In this document: piece after piece, positions 45,491-56,429 of the stretch | Layout: each line of letters starts with the position of its first letter | Numbering within the stretch: position 1 is the stretch's first letter | Assembly: GCA_963575645.1 (NCBI GenBank) | Contig: OY754466.1 | Coordinates: 6,860,001-6,924,000, forward strand | From: Xanthostigma xanthostigma | Lineage: Eukaryota > Arthropoda > Insecta > Raphidioptera > Raphidiidae | Reading direction: 5' to 3' | Length of the DNA: 64,000 nucleotides | The notes under the pieces: model-generated | Told to the model about the DNA's origin: nothing | What the model saw: only the letters and a program-made list of their open reading frames with translations | Databases searched by the model: none | Made by a program: the position numbers and the translations under genes

Positions 45491-45684
45491 TAGTGCTAAC
45501 ACACGGTCGAACTTGGTCCGGTCCGACAACGGACATGGTACGGCGGATCTTGCAACAGACGACCGAATCTGTTCCCATCGAACCGGGCGGACACGCAGAC
45601 TACTGTACAGACGAACAGATTTGGTACGGAGCGGACCAGATCCGCTGTCCGCTTCGAACCAAGTTCGACCGTCTGTTAGTACTA
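45491..45684. mobile_element. 194-bp MITE with ~25-bp inverted ends
   Basis: TAGTGCTAACACACGGTCGA.. and ..TCGACCGTCTGTTAGTACTA are inverted, both leading into AACTTGGTCCG-type sequence. The interior is rich in CGGTC, GACCG and CCGA motifs. The end type resembles hAT, but no 8-bp duplication is visible. Confidence 0.7.
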
Positions 45685-46153
45685 TAAAACTAAAACAATG
45701 TGGGATGACCCCACTGTACGTAGGGCAAAAACGGTATTATTATGACAGCCTGTATGGATATTTGTTTAATAATTCACGTGTTCATTATCACGGCAAGCAA
45801 TAACATTTGTATTGTAAATAAGAATGCTCTAATGAACAGTTATTATGATGACATTTTTTTTTATATTTTATTTCGAACTATAATTTCATGATTATTATTG
45901 TGCCATAGTTTCGTAAAATAAATGAACAACTAGTTATTCTTTTGTTTTAATTACAGTCGAGATTGGAATCCGTTTATCTTTTATTTCAAAGCGTATGGAA
46001 ATATAGGGTTCTGCTGACAGCTCGCCTGCATGGTGTCAAAAAAAAGTTTTGAGTGACAATCGTTGTGCTTACACTAATAAAACTGAAAATAATACGATTA
46101 TCTGGCTAAAAATAAATAAAATTTAGAAACACTTCTAAAAAAAAATTTGTAAA
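45685..46153. other. no gene recognised
   Basis: Unique AT-rich sequence between the MITE and Helitron C6. Confidence 0.5.
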
Positions 46154-46628
46154 ACTAAAGTGACCTGTGCGAATTATTCGCACTAAATAAGTATAATAAT
46201 TATCATTTTACAAAATTATTTTTTAAATATGATTGCAGGTATTCAATTCGTTTCTAATTTTGCACACTGCTTATAACGTTCTTCTTTTTGTTGTATTACA
46301 ATATGAAGCTCAGATGACAGATCGAAGAAATATTTTACTAAAATTGTCATATAGAGGCGCAAGTAGCAAAAGCGTTGAGCTAAGCCGTCAGATGGCAGAC
46401 GTTGTTCAGCGTTGCTGTATTGTGTCTTAATGTATATCTATACATATAAGTTTAATAATTAATTAATTTACAAAAACAAAAGCAATAATAAATTTTTTAG
46501 TTGTCGATACTCGATGTCAGTAGAGCAAGCAATTATCTGTAAAATGATATATAATTTATGTGGAGAAATTGTGAGGTTTTTTCTAAAAAGGGAGACAAAC
46601 ATCTTAACCTTAGCGTATTAATATATAT
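46154..46628 (-). mobile_element. Helitron family C, copy C6 (internal deletion)
   Basis: Same ends as the other C copies, but the 3' CTAG has changed to CTTTAG-like sequence and the middle between GCCGTCAGATGGCAGACG and the 5' module is shortened, with a novel TGTATATCTATACATATAAG insert. Confidence 0.75.
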
Positions 46629-47559
46629 AATTGGTTTGGAAATTAATATTTTGCTTGACACCATCCTGTGTGAGTATTCTTGCGTGATATTAATAAAACT
46701 TAAAAAATATTGATTTTTTTGCTTTTTGCGTTATCTGAACACGTAGCGTTAAAATAAGGTAGAAGTTATATAATTCAACTTTCCCGATTTTACACTAAAC
46801 AAGTTAGGCAAAGTTATTTCTACAAATGATAAAAACCACAATGGCAATGTTTTTTCTTTGCTTTTCGGAATTATTAAGTCGTTTGTCAACTCTCTAGCCC
46901 GCAGGCAATTGTTCCGTATATCTTTTGTCTTTTTCTATTAACACGGTTTATTTCACTCCGACACGCAGAGTTGATATTTTGAACTTTTAAATGGGATAAT
47001 TATCCCTTGGGGCAAAGCTTCTCTTTCTGACTTTAATATTATATTTCATTATAACACTCGTATTATAAGTATATGAGAAGAAAAAAGAAATTCTCTTTTC
47101 AGTGAGGTTATGTTTTTTATCCGACTGCGCGAAAGCAAATGAGGGTTATGTTTTTTTTTTAAATAGTCTCAAACGATTCCTAGAACATCGAAGCGTGAAG
47201 ATTTATTATATTACCGGGAAAAAAAGTTCACACTGTTTTCCAATATACACCATAGTCATATACTTTTACTGTATACCGAGCATAGGAATGAAATCGCAAT
47301 CGAACAATTAGGGTGCAAGCATATACTTCTGTCTCTTTTTAAGTCGTAAAAGCTCGTTGATTCTGATTGGCAAACGCCATAGATAAAGACATAAGATTTT
47401 TCATAAAGAGAGATATACTCAATGCTAATATATTATGTCGGAATAACCGAGGAAATACTTCGAAAAAAGAGACGCAGATATATTTTCGATACTCTTTGTT
47501 GTCTTCGCTCACCGCACATTGAAGTAAATAGATAATGCTTGATATAGTAATTATTATAT
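46629..47559. other. no gene recognised
   Basis: Unique AT-rich DNA. The 69-codon frame at 47102-47311 has no recognised motif. Confidence 0.5.
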
Positions 47560-48311
47560 ATAGCGGTCCCGCCCGGTTTCACCCGGGTGCAAAAGAACGA
47601 ATGGGGAAGGAAGGGACATGAGTACGCACATTCATCTTAGTTTAGCGAGATCAATGTTGTGTCAAAATTTCATGATGATCGGAGTTACCGTTCAAAAGTT
47701 TTTGTCGATAAAAAGCAATATTTATAGTTTTTTTAAGCAAAAATTTCTTTTAATCAATAATTACTGTAATTATTAAGATATAATAAATATTTAATTGAAA
47801 ACTCTGTAGGAAAATAATTTTTATATAGGTACCTATAGTTATAACAGTTTTCAAAGGAGCTATTAATTAGATTTATTTAATTTTAATTAGTCGTAAATAA
47901 AATTAAAATAAATTTAAATGTGAGCCTTAGAATAAAGTAATGTAGAAAATTAAAAAAAAAATAAAAATATTTTCGCCCAACGTTGGGCTCAAACCCACGA
48001 CCTTGATATTAACAGACGCATGCGCTACCGACTGAGCCAGCCGGGCTTATAAACCTACAACGCTAATATTGGTACATTTAGTTAGGGCATTTCACCTGAA
48101 TAGAAGCTTATTTTTGAGATACATTTTGCAACATTTTTAAATGATGTTCCGCTGCTATTGGTTGTAGCGTGATATTATATAGTCTATACCCTTCCTCAAT
48201 AAATTGGCTATCCAACAAAAAAAAATGTTCAATTTGAACCAGTAGTTCCTGAGATTAGCGCGTTCAACCAAACAAACAAACAAACTCTTCAGCTTTATAT
48301 ATTAGTATAGA
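47560..48311 (-). mobile_element. Helitron carrying a tRNA-Lys-like sequence, copy 3
   Basis: Minus strand: A|TCTATACTAATATATAAAG at 48311, body as in the other copies, 3' ACCCGGGTGAAACCGGGCGG and CCGCTAT, where the last G of CTAG has mutated. Confidence 0.85.
47974..48046 (-). pseudogene. tRNA-Lys-like sequence in Helitron copy 3 (anticodon GUU)
   Basis: GCCCGGC / GTTGGGC acceptor, D-arm TGGCTCAGTCGGTAGCGC, loop CTGTTAA, T arm GTGGGTTTGAGC. Acceptor stem and both polymerase III boxes are recognisable; the anticodon stem is broken. Confidence 0.75.
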
Positions 48312-48592
48312 TATGACCCAGACCATAGTAAAGGTGTAGTATAAAAATATTAATTAAAAGTGCCTACATGCAACAAAAAAAAAAGTTATCGCATCATCTG
48401 AGTTTTTCCTTTACCTATAGTTTTTTGACCTGTGGATGACGCTGTATTAATGATGACGTAATAATGGGTGGTGGTGAGGTTGAGTGACGTCCGTCATTAA
48501 CAGGCCGATATTAAACAGGTTTGTGCACTCCGCAGTGGCGTAGATAGGTTTTTGCTCGAGGATGTCCGACCATTTTGATAATCAATTCAACA

Positions 48593-49339
48593 TCTATACT
48601 AATATATAAAGCCGAAGAGTTTGTTTGTTTGGTTGAACGTGCTAATCTCAGGAACTACTGGTTCAAATTGAAATTTTTTTTGTTGGATAGCCCATTTATT
48701 GAAAAAGGCTATAGGCTATATAATATCACGCTACAACCAATAGGAGCGGAGCATAAATGAAAAATGTTGCAATATGTATCTCAAAAATAAGCTTCTATTC
48801 AGGTGAAATGTCCTAACTAAATATACCAATATTAGCGTTGCACATTCACAAGCCCGGCTGGCTCAGTCGGTAGAGCGTGCGTCTGTTAATATTATCAGGG
48901 TCGTGGGTTCGAACCCCACGTTGGGCGAATATATTGTTAATTTTGGTTTATTTTCTACAATACTGTCTTCTAAGGCTTACATTTAAATTTATTTTAATTT
49001 TATTTGCGACTAATTAAAATTAAATAAATCTAATTAATCGATGATTTGAAAACTGCTATAACTGCCTATAGGTACCTATATAAAAATAATTTTCCTACAG
49101 TGTTTTAAATTAAATATTTATTATATTTTATTAATTACAGTAATTATTAATTTAAAAGAAATTTTTTACTTAAAAAAAGTGTAAATACCGCTTTTTATCG
49201 ACAAAAACTTTTGAACGGTAGCTCCGATGATCATGAAATTTGGACACAACATTCATCGGTAAACTAAGATGAATGTGCGTACTCATGTCCCTCCCTTTCC
49301 CATTCGTTCTTTTGCACCCGGGTGAAACCGGACCGCTTG
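48593..49339 (+). mobile_element. Helitron carrying a tRNA-Lys-like sequence, copy 4
   Basis: A|TCTATACTAATATATAAAG at 48593; 3' end CACCCGGGTGAAACCGG and CCGCTTG|T with CTAG mutated to CTTG and part of the hairpin region lost. Head-to-head with copy 3, 281 bp apart. Confidence 0.85.
48852..48927 (+). pseudogene. tRNA-Lys-like sequence in Helitron copy 4
   Basis: Best preserved arms of the four: acceptor GCCCGGC/GTTGGGC, D arm GCTC/GAGC and T arm GTGGG/CCCAC all pair. A 3-nt insertion (ATT) and loop CTGTTAA disrupt the anticodon arm. Confidence 0.78.
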
Positions 49340-50714
49340 TACCTAAATAATTGCCTTTTTTAAGAATGAAATAAAAAGAAATCGAACTATGTTTGATTCA
49401 AGTTCGAAGGGAGAGGGGAGTCTAGATCCCTTGGACCCCCCGTATCGACGCCACTGGTACTCCGTATGTGGTTACGTAACGGCGTGGGTATAACTGACAA
49501 GCCAAATCAAGCATTCGCAGCTCAATATTACCGCAAATGGCACTATATCCGATAATGAGCTTGTCAACGAACAAAATGTGATATTACATAATCTGTATCA
49601 CTGGACTGGACAGGGGAACGGTTGCATGATCCTGAATGTCATCAAGGGCCAGTTAATGGACAAAAGAGTTCTTTGACAATAACAGCTGTTAATTTGTTAT
49701 TTATTAGTTAGATATTCTACCAGCTCACGTTGAAGAAAAATCACCAAACTTTAATTGGGCTTTTGAATGAAATTTTTTTTTGTCATAAATGGAAAGATCG
49801 TAAATAAGTTTTATAACAAAACTATTTTTCTTTTCGTTATAATTCAAAAGTTATATCAAATTAAAAATAAATTTTTGTACCCAGTTCCGAGAACGCGCCG
49901 ACATTTCCCGAACATAATGTGACGTCATAATGTTTTAGTCAATACACATGTAGAAGCCATTGATAGTATACTACGCATATACATTTTACCATTATGACGT
50001 CACAACTGTCAAAAACAATTTTAGTGCGTTTGCAGTCACGTGATTTTTTTTAATATTTTGTCAATTTTAAATTGCTTATAATTAATTTAAAAAAAGTTTT
50101 TTGAAAATTTTTCGCATCGATTATCAATATTATTTATAATAAAGTTTTAAAATACAATAAAAAAATCGATAATTATTTTTTTTTCAAAAGCCTAATTGTT
50201 ATTCCACAAATATTGTATTTATTACATTTAATATTATTATTATTATTTCTATTAAATGTAATGAATACTATACATGTTCATAGGCTCTGAAGTAGAAAAT
50301 ATATATTCCGAAACGTTGACCACAAGCGATACTCTGGTAAAGCATATTTTTCAATTGTTCCTCAACCAAATAAATCTCCTTCAATAACACTTTTCTATAC
50401 GAAAATAGCCAGGTTGTATCTAGGCGGTCTTGGTCGATATAATCGGAGAACAATTTACCGACTGTGCGTGACCTTTACTCGCCCGATATAATAATATAAT
50501 AAAATTGACATTTATCCCCCGAGGCCTCTTCGAAACATACACTAAAATCTAATTAAAAAATAATCAGTTCACAAAAACTTTTCAATCTCTTTCGAAAATA
50601 TCCACTCTTCGCGGTCACCACGAAAACTGATTTTCCTTTCATAATATTACGTGTACAGCTTTCGCAATTTTTCAATTATAAAACACTGAACTCAAAATGT
50701 TACTGACTAGGAAC
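49340..50714. other. no gene recognised
   Basis: Unique. An ATT-rich run near 50230-50250 and GAAACGTTGACC near 50311 suggest old repeat remnants without clear borders. Confidence 0.45.
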
Positions 50715-51058
50715 AAATATGTCTGTATTAAACGTATTTATCCTTGGTAGAGTACTTTCTGCTTTTACGAAAGAATATTATAAAAATCTATAAACGTGAT
50801 AATAACTTGAAAGAACTTCAAAATAACACACAGCACAACATAAACGTAGCTAGTTTACAGACAAAGTGACGTCACGCCGGAAACCAACATGGCGAACAGC
50901 GTTTTTCACTTTTGAAGAACAGATTAAAAAATAAAATCCTTAAAATTGAATTATAAATTTTAAATTGCATTATTATGAATATAAATCAATACTTCTCGTT
51001 TTTTATAAAATCTATCAAGAATATGTATTATTAGATTTTTTCTTACCTGTTGCAAAAT
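50715..51058 (-). repeat. repeat H, inverted copy
   Basis: The reverse complement matches the tandem H units at 59.4-60.0 kb: GTAAGAAAAAATCTAATAAT at one edge, GGCGTGACGTCAC, TAGCTACGTTTATG, GTGCTGTGTGTTATTTTGAA and CTACCAAGGATAAATA at the other. Confidence 0.7.
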
Positions 51059-51602
51059 ACCCTATTGACTTCACCATATGGTATAGCGGCACCGTTTTTA
51101 TTACCCGGCTGCGACGAAGCCAAAAGGAAGGGTTATGAGTTTAGCAGTCTATGTAGGTATGTATGTTTGTATTTAAAGATGTTCCACCGTCGTGCCTAAA
51201 CTAATCATCAGATTTTGATAAATAAGGTGTCAATCGATTCGTTGTTATGGCTCGGATAACATAGACTACATTTATTTTTGATTTTTGGTCCCAGAAGGGA
51301 ACAAATTGAAAACAAATAAAAAAATTAAGTTCAAAAAAATTATTTAAATAAAAAATAAGTAAATTAAAACCTGGCTACTGAAAAGTATGAAACAAGAAAA
51401 TATTCTCATCTGAGGATACACAGCGGTCGTATGCCATCTCATATATATGAGGCCCCTCTAGATGTATAGCGTGATGCACTTTGCCCTAGAGCTTATGATC
51501 ACACTGTTAAAATATAATGTTTTGTTAGGGTAGGTGGCATATGACCACGGATATCCTCAGATGAGAATATTTTCTTGTTTCATACTTTTCAGTAGTCGGT
51601 TT
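51059..51602. repeat. unique DNA ending in a foldback
   Basis: From 51366 to 51439 and 51524 to 51602 the arms AAAACCTGGCTACTGAAAAG..CTCATCTGAGGAT and ATCCTCAGATGAG..CTTTTCAGTAGTCGGTTTT pair, with the central 85 bp unpaired. 51059-51365 shows nothing recognisable. Confidence 0.7.
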
Positions 51603-51710
51603 TAGTTTTTTTAACTTATTTTTTTAGGTATGCTTTACATTTACTTCATTGCTTTGCCGCTCTATTAAAAGGTTGTTAGTAACTAATTAACTGGAAACTA
51701 TTACATGCAC

Positions 51711-52703
51711 AAAAAAAATTGGTTGTCTGTAAAGTCGGTTTACGGACGATAGTTTTACGTGATAACGCATTCCGTAATACATAACCTAAATTTATATAAT
51801 AATTATAATAATTCGAATCTATGATATTGCATCTTTCGCTTCAAATTTAGGTAAATTTTATTAAGTAGAATAATAAAACACTATAAAAAGTATACTATTA
51901 TTATATAAAAAACAACTATGGCATGTATCTCTTTTGCGCATGCGCCGATTTTCCCCAAAAAATTTACAAACATTTCTAGTAAAAATAGATAGAGTAAAAA
52001 CCGTTTTAAAAACTATATTATTATTATATAAAACATCATTATAAGAGATAATATATTCTTTTACGCATGCGCCGATGTTCCCCAAAAACAATAGGCCACT
52101 TCATATTTGCATATCAAACATCCTCCCAAAATTTGGTTTCAATCCGCTTATCCTTGGTGTCGGAATGATAAGAAATGTCAAAAGTGACGTTTGCAACTGT
52201 CAAAGTATTATGTTCTAATAATAATTAGTTAATCCAATACTTAACTTAGAAGGCGTTGCATTTCACAAAATACTAATGTCAAAAAATTGAATTAAACATT
52301 AGAAATGCAGCCGTTTTCATGTTAAGACAAGACATACGTTCTCTTCTAATTTCCATGTACGGCAAACAAAGACGACCGACCGCGTCGCGTCATGCATTAG
52401 ACAACATTGCATTTATACAGCTATTTTTCTATATAAATTTGTATAAAAAAACTGTTTAGGCAAATTCTGTTATACGAAATCTATGTAAAATGTTCTCCTC
52501 TTTCGTTTAAGACTGGTTTCAAACCGATCTGATTTAAATTGAGCGAGAAATTAGCAAAAAGCACGCACAGGGTCAGGCGGAACGTTACGCGTTAGGAACG
52601 TTACGCGTTACGAACGTTACACTTTTTCGAACATGCAGCCGGTGTTTTATCAATTTATAAGATTGGTGATTCATCAATTTATAAGACGTTATCACGTCAA
52701 AAA
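51711..52703 (-). mobile_element. family A element, copy A6, split by other sequence
   Basis: The terminal hairpin end (AAAAATTGGTTGTCTGT) is at 51714 and the GACGTTATCACGTC end at 52698. Family A sequence stops near 51865 and resumes near 52558; the interval includes family G sequence. ACGTTACGCGTTAGGA units near 52580 are duplicated. Confidence 0.7.
51866..52160 (-). mobile_element. family G fragment G5 inside A6, with internal duplication
   Basis: ATTATTATATAAAA..GCGCATGCGCCGATTTTCCC occurs twice (about 51895-51960 and 52018-52090), followed by CATCCTCCCAAAATTTGG. Both family G ends are missing. Confidence 0.6.
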
Positions 52704-53011
52704 TGCCACCAATAGGATACATAACTACAGTATAAGATCATCAGCGAAAAGCATAAAACAAACACCTCATTTTTTGAAAAGAGCCCTATGTATATTGGCT
52801 ATAAAATATATTACAAACTGCATGAACAATTGATTTGTGCAGCAGGCGTCGATGAATTTAAAAAACAACTTAAAAAATATTTAGTTGAACTTTGTCCCTA
52901 TAGTATGGCAGACTTATTTTAATATTGTATTTTGTATATTGACGATTTGTACCTCATTAGAGCCATGCAAATATACCTTTAATATTATTATTATTATTAT
53001 TATTATTATTG
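52704..53011 (+). mobile_element. LINE 3' end with ATT tail
   Basis: The plus strand encodes VDEFKKQLKKYLVELCPYSM and ADLF before a stop at about 52919, the usual C-terminus of insect LINE ORF2, then a ~65-bp UTR and an ATT run (52979-53011). Upstream frames are shifted. Confidence 0.65.
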
Positions 53012-54519
53012 TCGTAGCGTCCTTTAAAGAGTTGGTGAACGAAACATCTCGAAACGTCCTTTGAAAATAAAATTTATGTTCAGTGCATGGACCATCTATA
53101 TAAAATATAGAGATTAAATCTCACCTATATATTGGAAGATTTGACTAAAGGTTTAAGATGAATAAGAGCTTTAAGGTTGGCAAACATGCACTTTTTAAAA
53201 TAAATTTCATGTTCGTTAGATTGACTATTTATCATTCGAAGAGATATAATATTCTTAAAATAAGTTTAATCCCTAACATGAAACGTATATCATAGACCAT
53301 AAAATTCAACTGGTGAAATAACTGTCAGCCACAGAGGTGGCGCAAAATCGGCGGAAAACAGCGTCGTAACTATAGGGTTGCTAATCGGGGTCGGAGCCAG
53401 GGGCGTAAGCCCCGGAGGCAGCAATAAAAAATGTGATTATGTTTGTTTTATTTGAATATATCAAACAACAAGATTTTTGGGACGCGAAATCAGAATCTTG
53501 CCAAGGGCGCCGATGAAAAAAAAAATAGAAAATTCGGAACAGGAAATTAATGATGCAACGAATACTACTTTAACAAATACGAATATCAAACCTCCTATTC
53601 GGCGAATACGAATACTAATATACGAATAATTCAACAAGGTAATAAAATAATAAACATACACCACTGTTCTTTTTTTAATAAGAGATTTAATAATTAAAAT
53701 CTACCGTTGACAAATTTTTGTTCAGGGAGCACATTTCTAAATTCGAAGGCGTTAGGCGATTTATTTTTTGTTTGTACATTCCAAGCGGTCGAAAATAATC
53801 TTCCTGAGGCAGTAGACTGTTTTATTGAAAAATACTTCTGGAACAGTCTTTTCAACCTTGGGAAGTATGGTATTATGCTAAAATTTTTATTATTGTACAA
53901 TTACAAACTAAGTTACAATTTTATTCATTTGCATTCAAGTTTCTTATGACAAGCCACGCCCTGGCCTCTTCCACTATAATATTACTGTATATTGCTTAAT
54001 TTTAGTTTAAAATGAATATTCTTTTAGCTTTAAAGGTTGGAAACCAGATCATCCTTTAAAAATAAAATTCACGTTCAATGGACAGGCCATCTATAATTCA
54101 AAGAGATAAAGATTATATCTTATATATTGGTAGACCTGACTAAAGGTTTAAGATGAATTTTCCCTCAACTTTAAAGGTTGGCAAACATGTAATACATACA
54201 AGCACATTCCCCTATCCGCAACACTGCAATTTTATATGAAATATTGGAAAAATCGGGTACACAAAAATTAATTTGAAAAGATTCTATCTTAAAATTAAAT
54301 ATGCTGGTTCGCCATTCAAATATTTCAAAGGTTGTTTCATATCAAAATTCACTTTTGAAGTTTTCAAAAAATTAATTTAACTTTTATTGTACTTGTTTTT
54401 TTTTGTATGCGAAAATATACAGTTTCATACAATATTGTGTGATTGAAAAATTTAAATATAAAGTTGATTTACGGGTTAACAACAGGTCCTGACAATTATA
54501 AATATTGTTAATATTATTT
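53012..54519 (+). repeat. diverged repeated block with unassigned sequence
   Basis: 53065-53200 and 54050-54190 share AATAAAATT.ACGTTCA, GGACCATCTATA-like sequence and CTAAAGGTTTAAGATGAAT, so a ~150-bp unit occurs at least twice. Between them an open frame (53707-53949) has no recognised motif. Confidence 0.5.
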
Positions 54520-54986
54520 ATTTATTTATTTATTTAAATGCCTTTCTCTCACAGACTAAAAAGTCCATTTATGAGAGCAACTCATTAAGTACACGTGTAA
54601 CACAATTAAAATAGTACAATCAAAACAAATACATATATATATACCATGAAAAAAAAAAACATAAATACTAAAAGAGAAAAATATCAGTGATACAGATAAT
54701 TTTAAATATTTAGACAATCGCAAGCCATTTGCACAAATTGGCGGAATTTAGTAAAAAATAAATCAAAGTTTGGATTTGTTTCCGCAATTTGGTTAACCAG
54801 AGTACACATTCTAAGTATCGGAGAATTAAAAAAGTGATTAGTATTGAAAGAAGGTATATGAAATATAGTATTTCTGTTTCTGGTGCTGATAACAGGGACT
54901 TTAAATTGAAAAAAGGATAAAAGTTGACTTGAATCTATACAGTTGTTGAATAGTTTATAGCAAAAAATAGCAGTGTTTAAATTCAA
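54520..54986 (-). mobile_element. LINE ORF2 C-terminal remnant and 3' tail
   Basis: A 94-codon minus-strand frame reads LFNNCIDSSQLLSFFQFKVP, then ISTRNRNTIFHIPSFNTNHF, FNSPILRMCTLVNQIAE and DLFFTKFRQF. The pattern VP..STRN...F....T..F..SPI.RM....N......D.F...F is the usual C-terminal region of insect LINE reverse-transcriptase proteins. Its 3' side ends at a (AAAT)n run (54520-54540). The catalytic part is not present. Confidence 0.65.
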
Positions 54987-55174
54987 TTATAGACGCATGA
55001 CAGCTAAAGTCTAGTTCTTCCAATTGACTTTCAAACCCTTTTATTTCGTAGAGGAAGGGTTTTCAAAAATAAAGTTTCGGACAAAAATTGCTGGAAAGAA
55101 CCTTTTCCTTCATTTGGTAAAGACTCCTCCGAGATATCAAGATCACCTCGACTTTTTAAATAGGAACCCATATT

Positions 55175-55413
55175 TTTTATCTTGGATTATTGTTCTTTGG
55201 ATCAAATAAAATAACTTTTATACCAAACATTTTTCGATTTGATGCAATCCTGAACCGCACGCGAACAACCAAAATGTGACAGCTCAGCCTATGCGAGGCA
55301 GAAACAGGAAACATTGAGAACCAAATAGCGGTTCAGGGTCCCATCTAATCAAAAAATGTTTGGTACAAAAATTATTTCATTTGACCCAACGAACAATAAT
55401 TCGAGATAAAAAA
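55175..55413. mobile_element. foldback with ~85-bp arms
   Basis: TTTTTATCTTGGATTATTGT..CCTGAACCGC and GCGGTTCAGG..ACAATAATTCGAGATAAAAA are inverted, sharing CAAAT(G)AAATAA and ACCAAACATTTTT. Loop about 67 bp. Its right edge abuts family G copy G6. Confidence 0.8.
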
Positions 55414-55755
55414 ATTCCAGCCAATTGGGCGACGGGACCATTCCAACTTCAAAAATGTTGACATTAGATTATAATAAAGAAAATAAAATTTCTGATACCA
55501 CGTGAGGTGACGCGGGTAATGGCTAGTATTCAATATGATATTTGCTATTCGTTGCCATGGTTAATATGTTCCACGACATGTAAAGATTAATCAAGCATGC
55601 TTAACTAGTTTATTTCTGACAGATCCATAAAACAAAAGAGCGGCTGATTTTTTGTATTTTCAAAACATTTCCGAAACTATAAAGTTTAGAAAAAAAAATT
55701 GTTTAACGAAACTTTCGTGAAAAAATAAATAGAATAATAAGCCGTTATGAACCGA
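55409..55755 (-). mobile_element. family G element, partial copy G6
   Basis: Left end AAAAAAATTCCAGCCAATTG, GGCGACGGGACCATTCC as in G2; homology ends at GAATAATAAGCCGTTATGAA. The distal half is missing. Confidence 0.7.
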
Positions 55756-56418
55756 TCTGACTATAATCGATCGAAATATGAGCTAAAAATATCGTGTTTC
55801 ATGCTTCGTGCCGGCACCAAAATTCAAAAATAGGGCAATGTCAAGCGCAGCCAGAACTCAGAAGGGATTGTATAAAACAGAATTTTAAAATAACTTTTAA
55901 AATCGAATTCACTATATACAACTAATTTTAGTAACACCGGGGGCTTAAGATATTATGCTGCAAGTCTCGTGAAAATAGGTTTATTCAATTTTTGCATAAG
56001 GCCCGAACAAATTTCCAGAATAGCAAATTAATTTCTACAAACAACGTCCAGCAAAATGCTTCACGATGTATGTTTCAGGCAAACAATGCTTGTCAAAGTG
56101 ATAATTTTATTAAATATGCAAAAACACTAGAACAAACTATGCAAATAATATCATATGCGTTGAAACAATATATACAGCGCTTTGCATAAATAGTGCTATG
56201 ATCAGAGAACTAATTATACAAACAAAATAGTTGCGCCAAACTGTCTTCTAGTTCTGTATACAGTATGTCTTTCAAATCGTAGCCCGATTATAGAACAAGA
56301 TGAATGAGGGTCCATTTTCCTGCCACTAATGCGATCAAAGCCCCTATGGTGACTCATATTTATTTTCTAGTTTTTAGTACATTATCGTTTTGACCTAATC
56401 ATATAGAAGTACCTACGC
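55756..56418. other. no gene recognised
   Basis: Unique; a 65-codon frame at 55992-56189 has no recognised motif. Confidence 0.45.
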
Positions 56419-56429
56419 CTTGAAATTAC

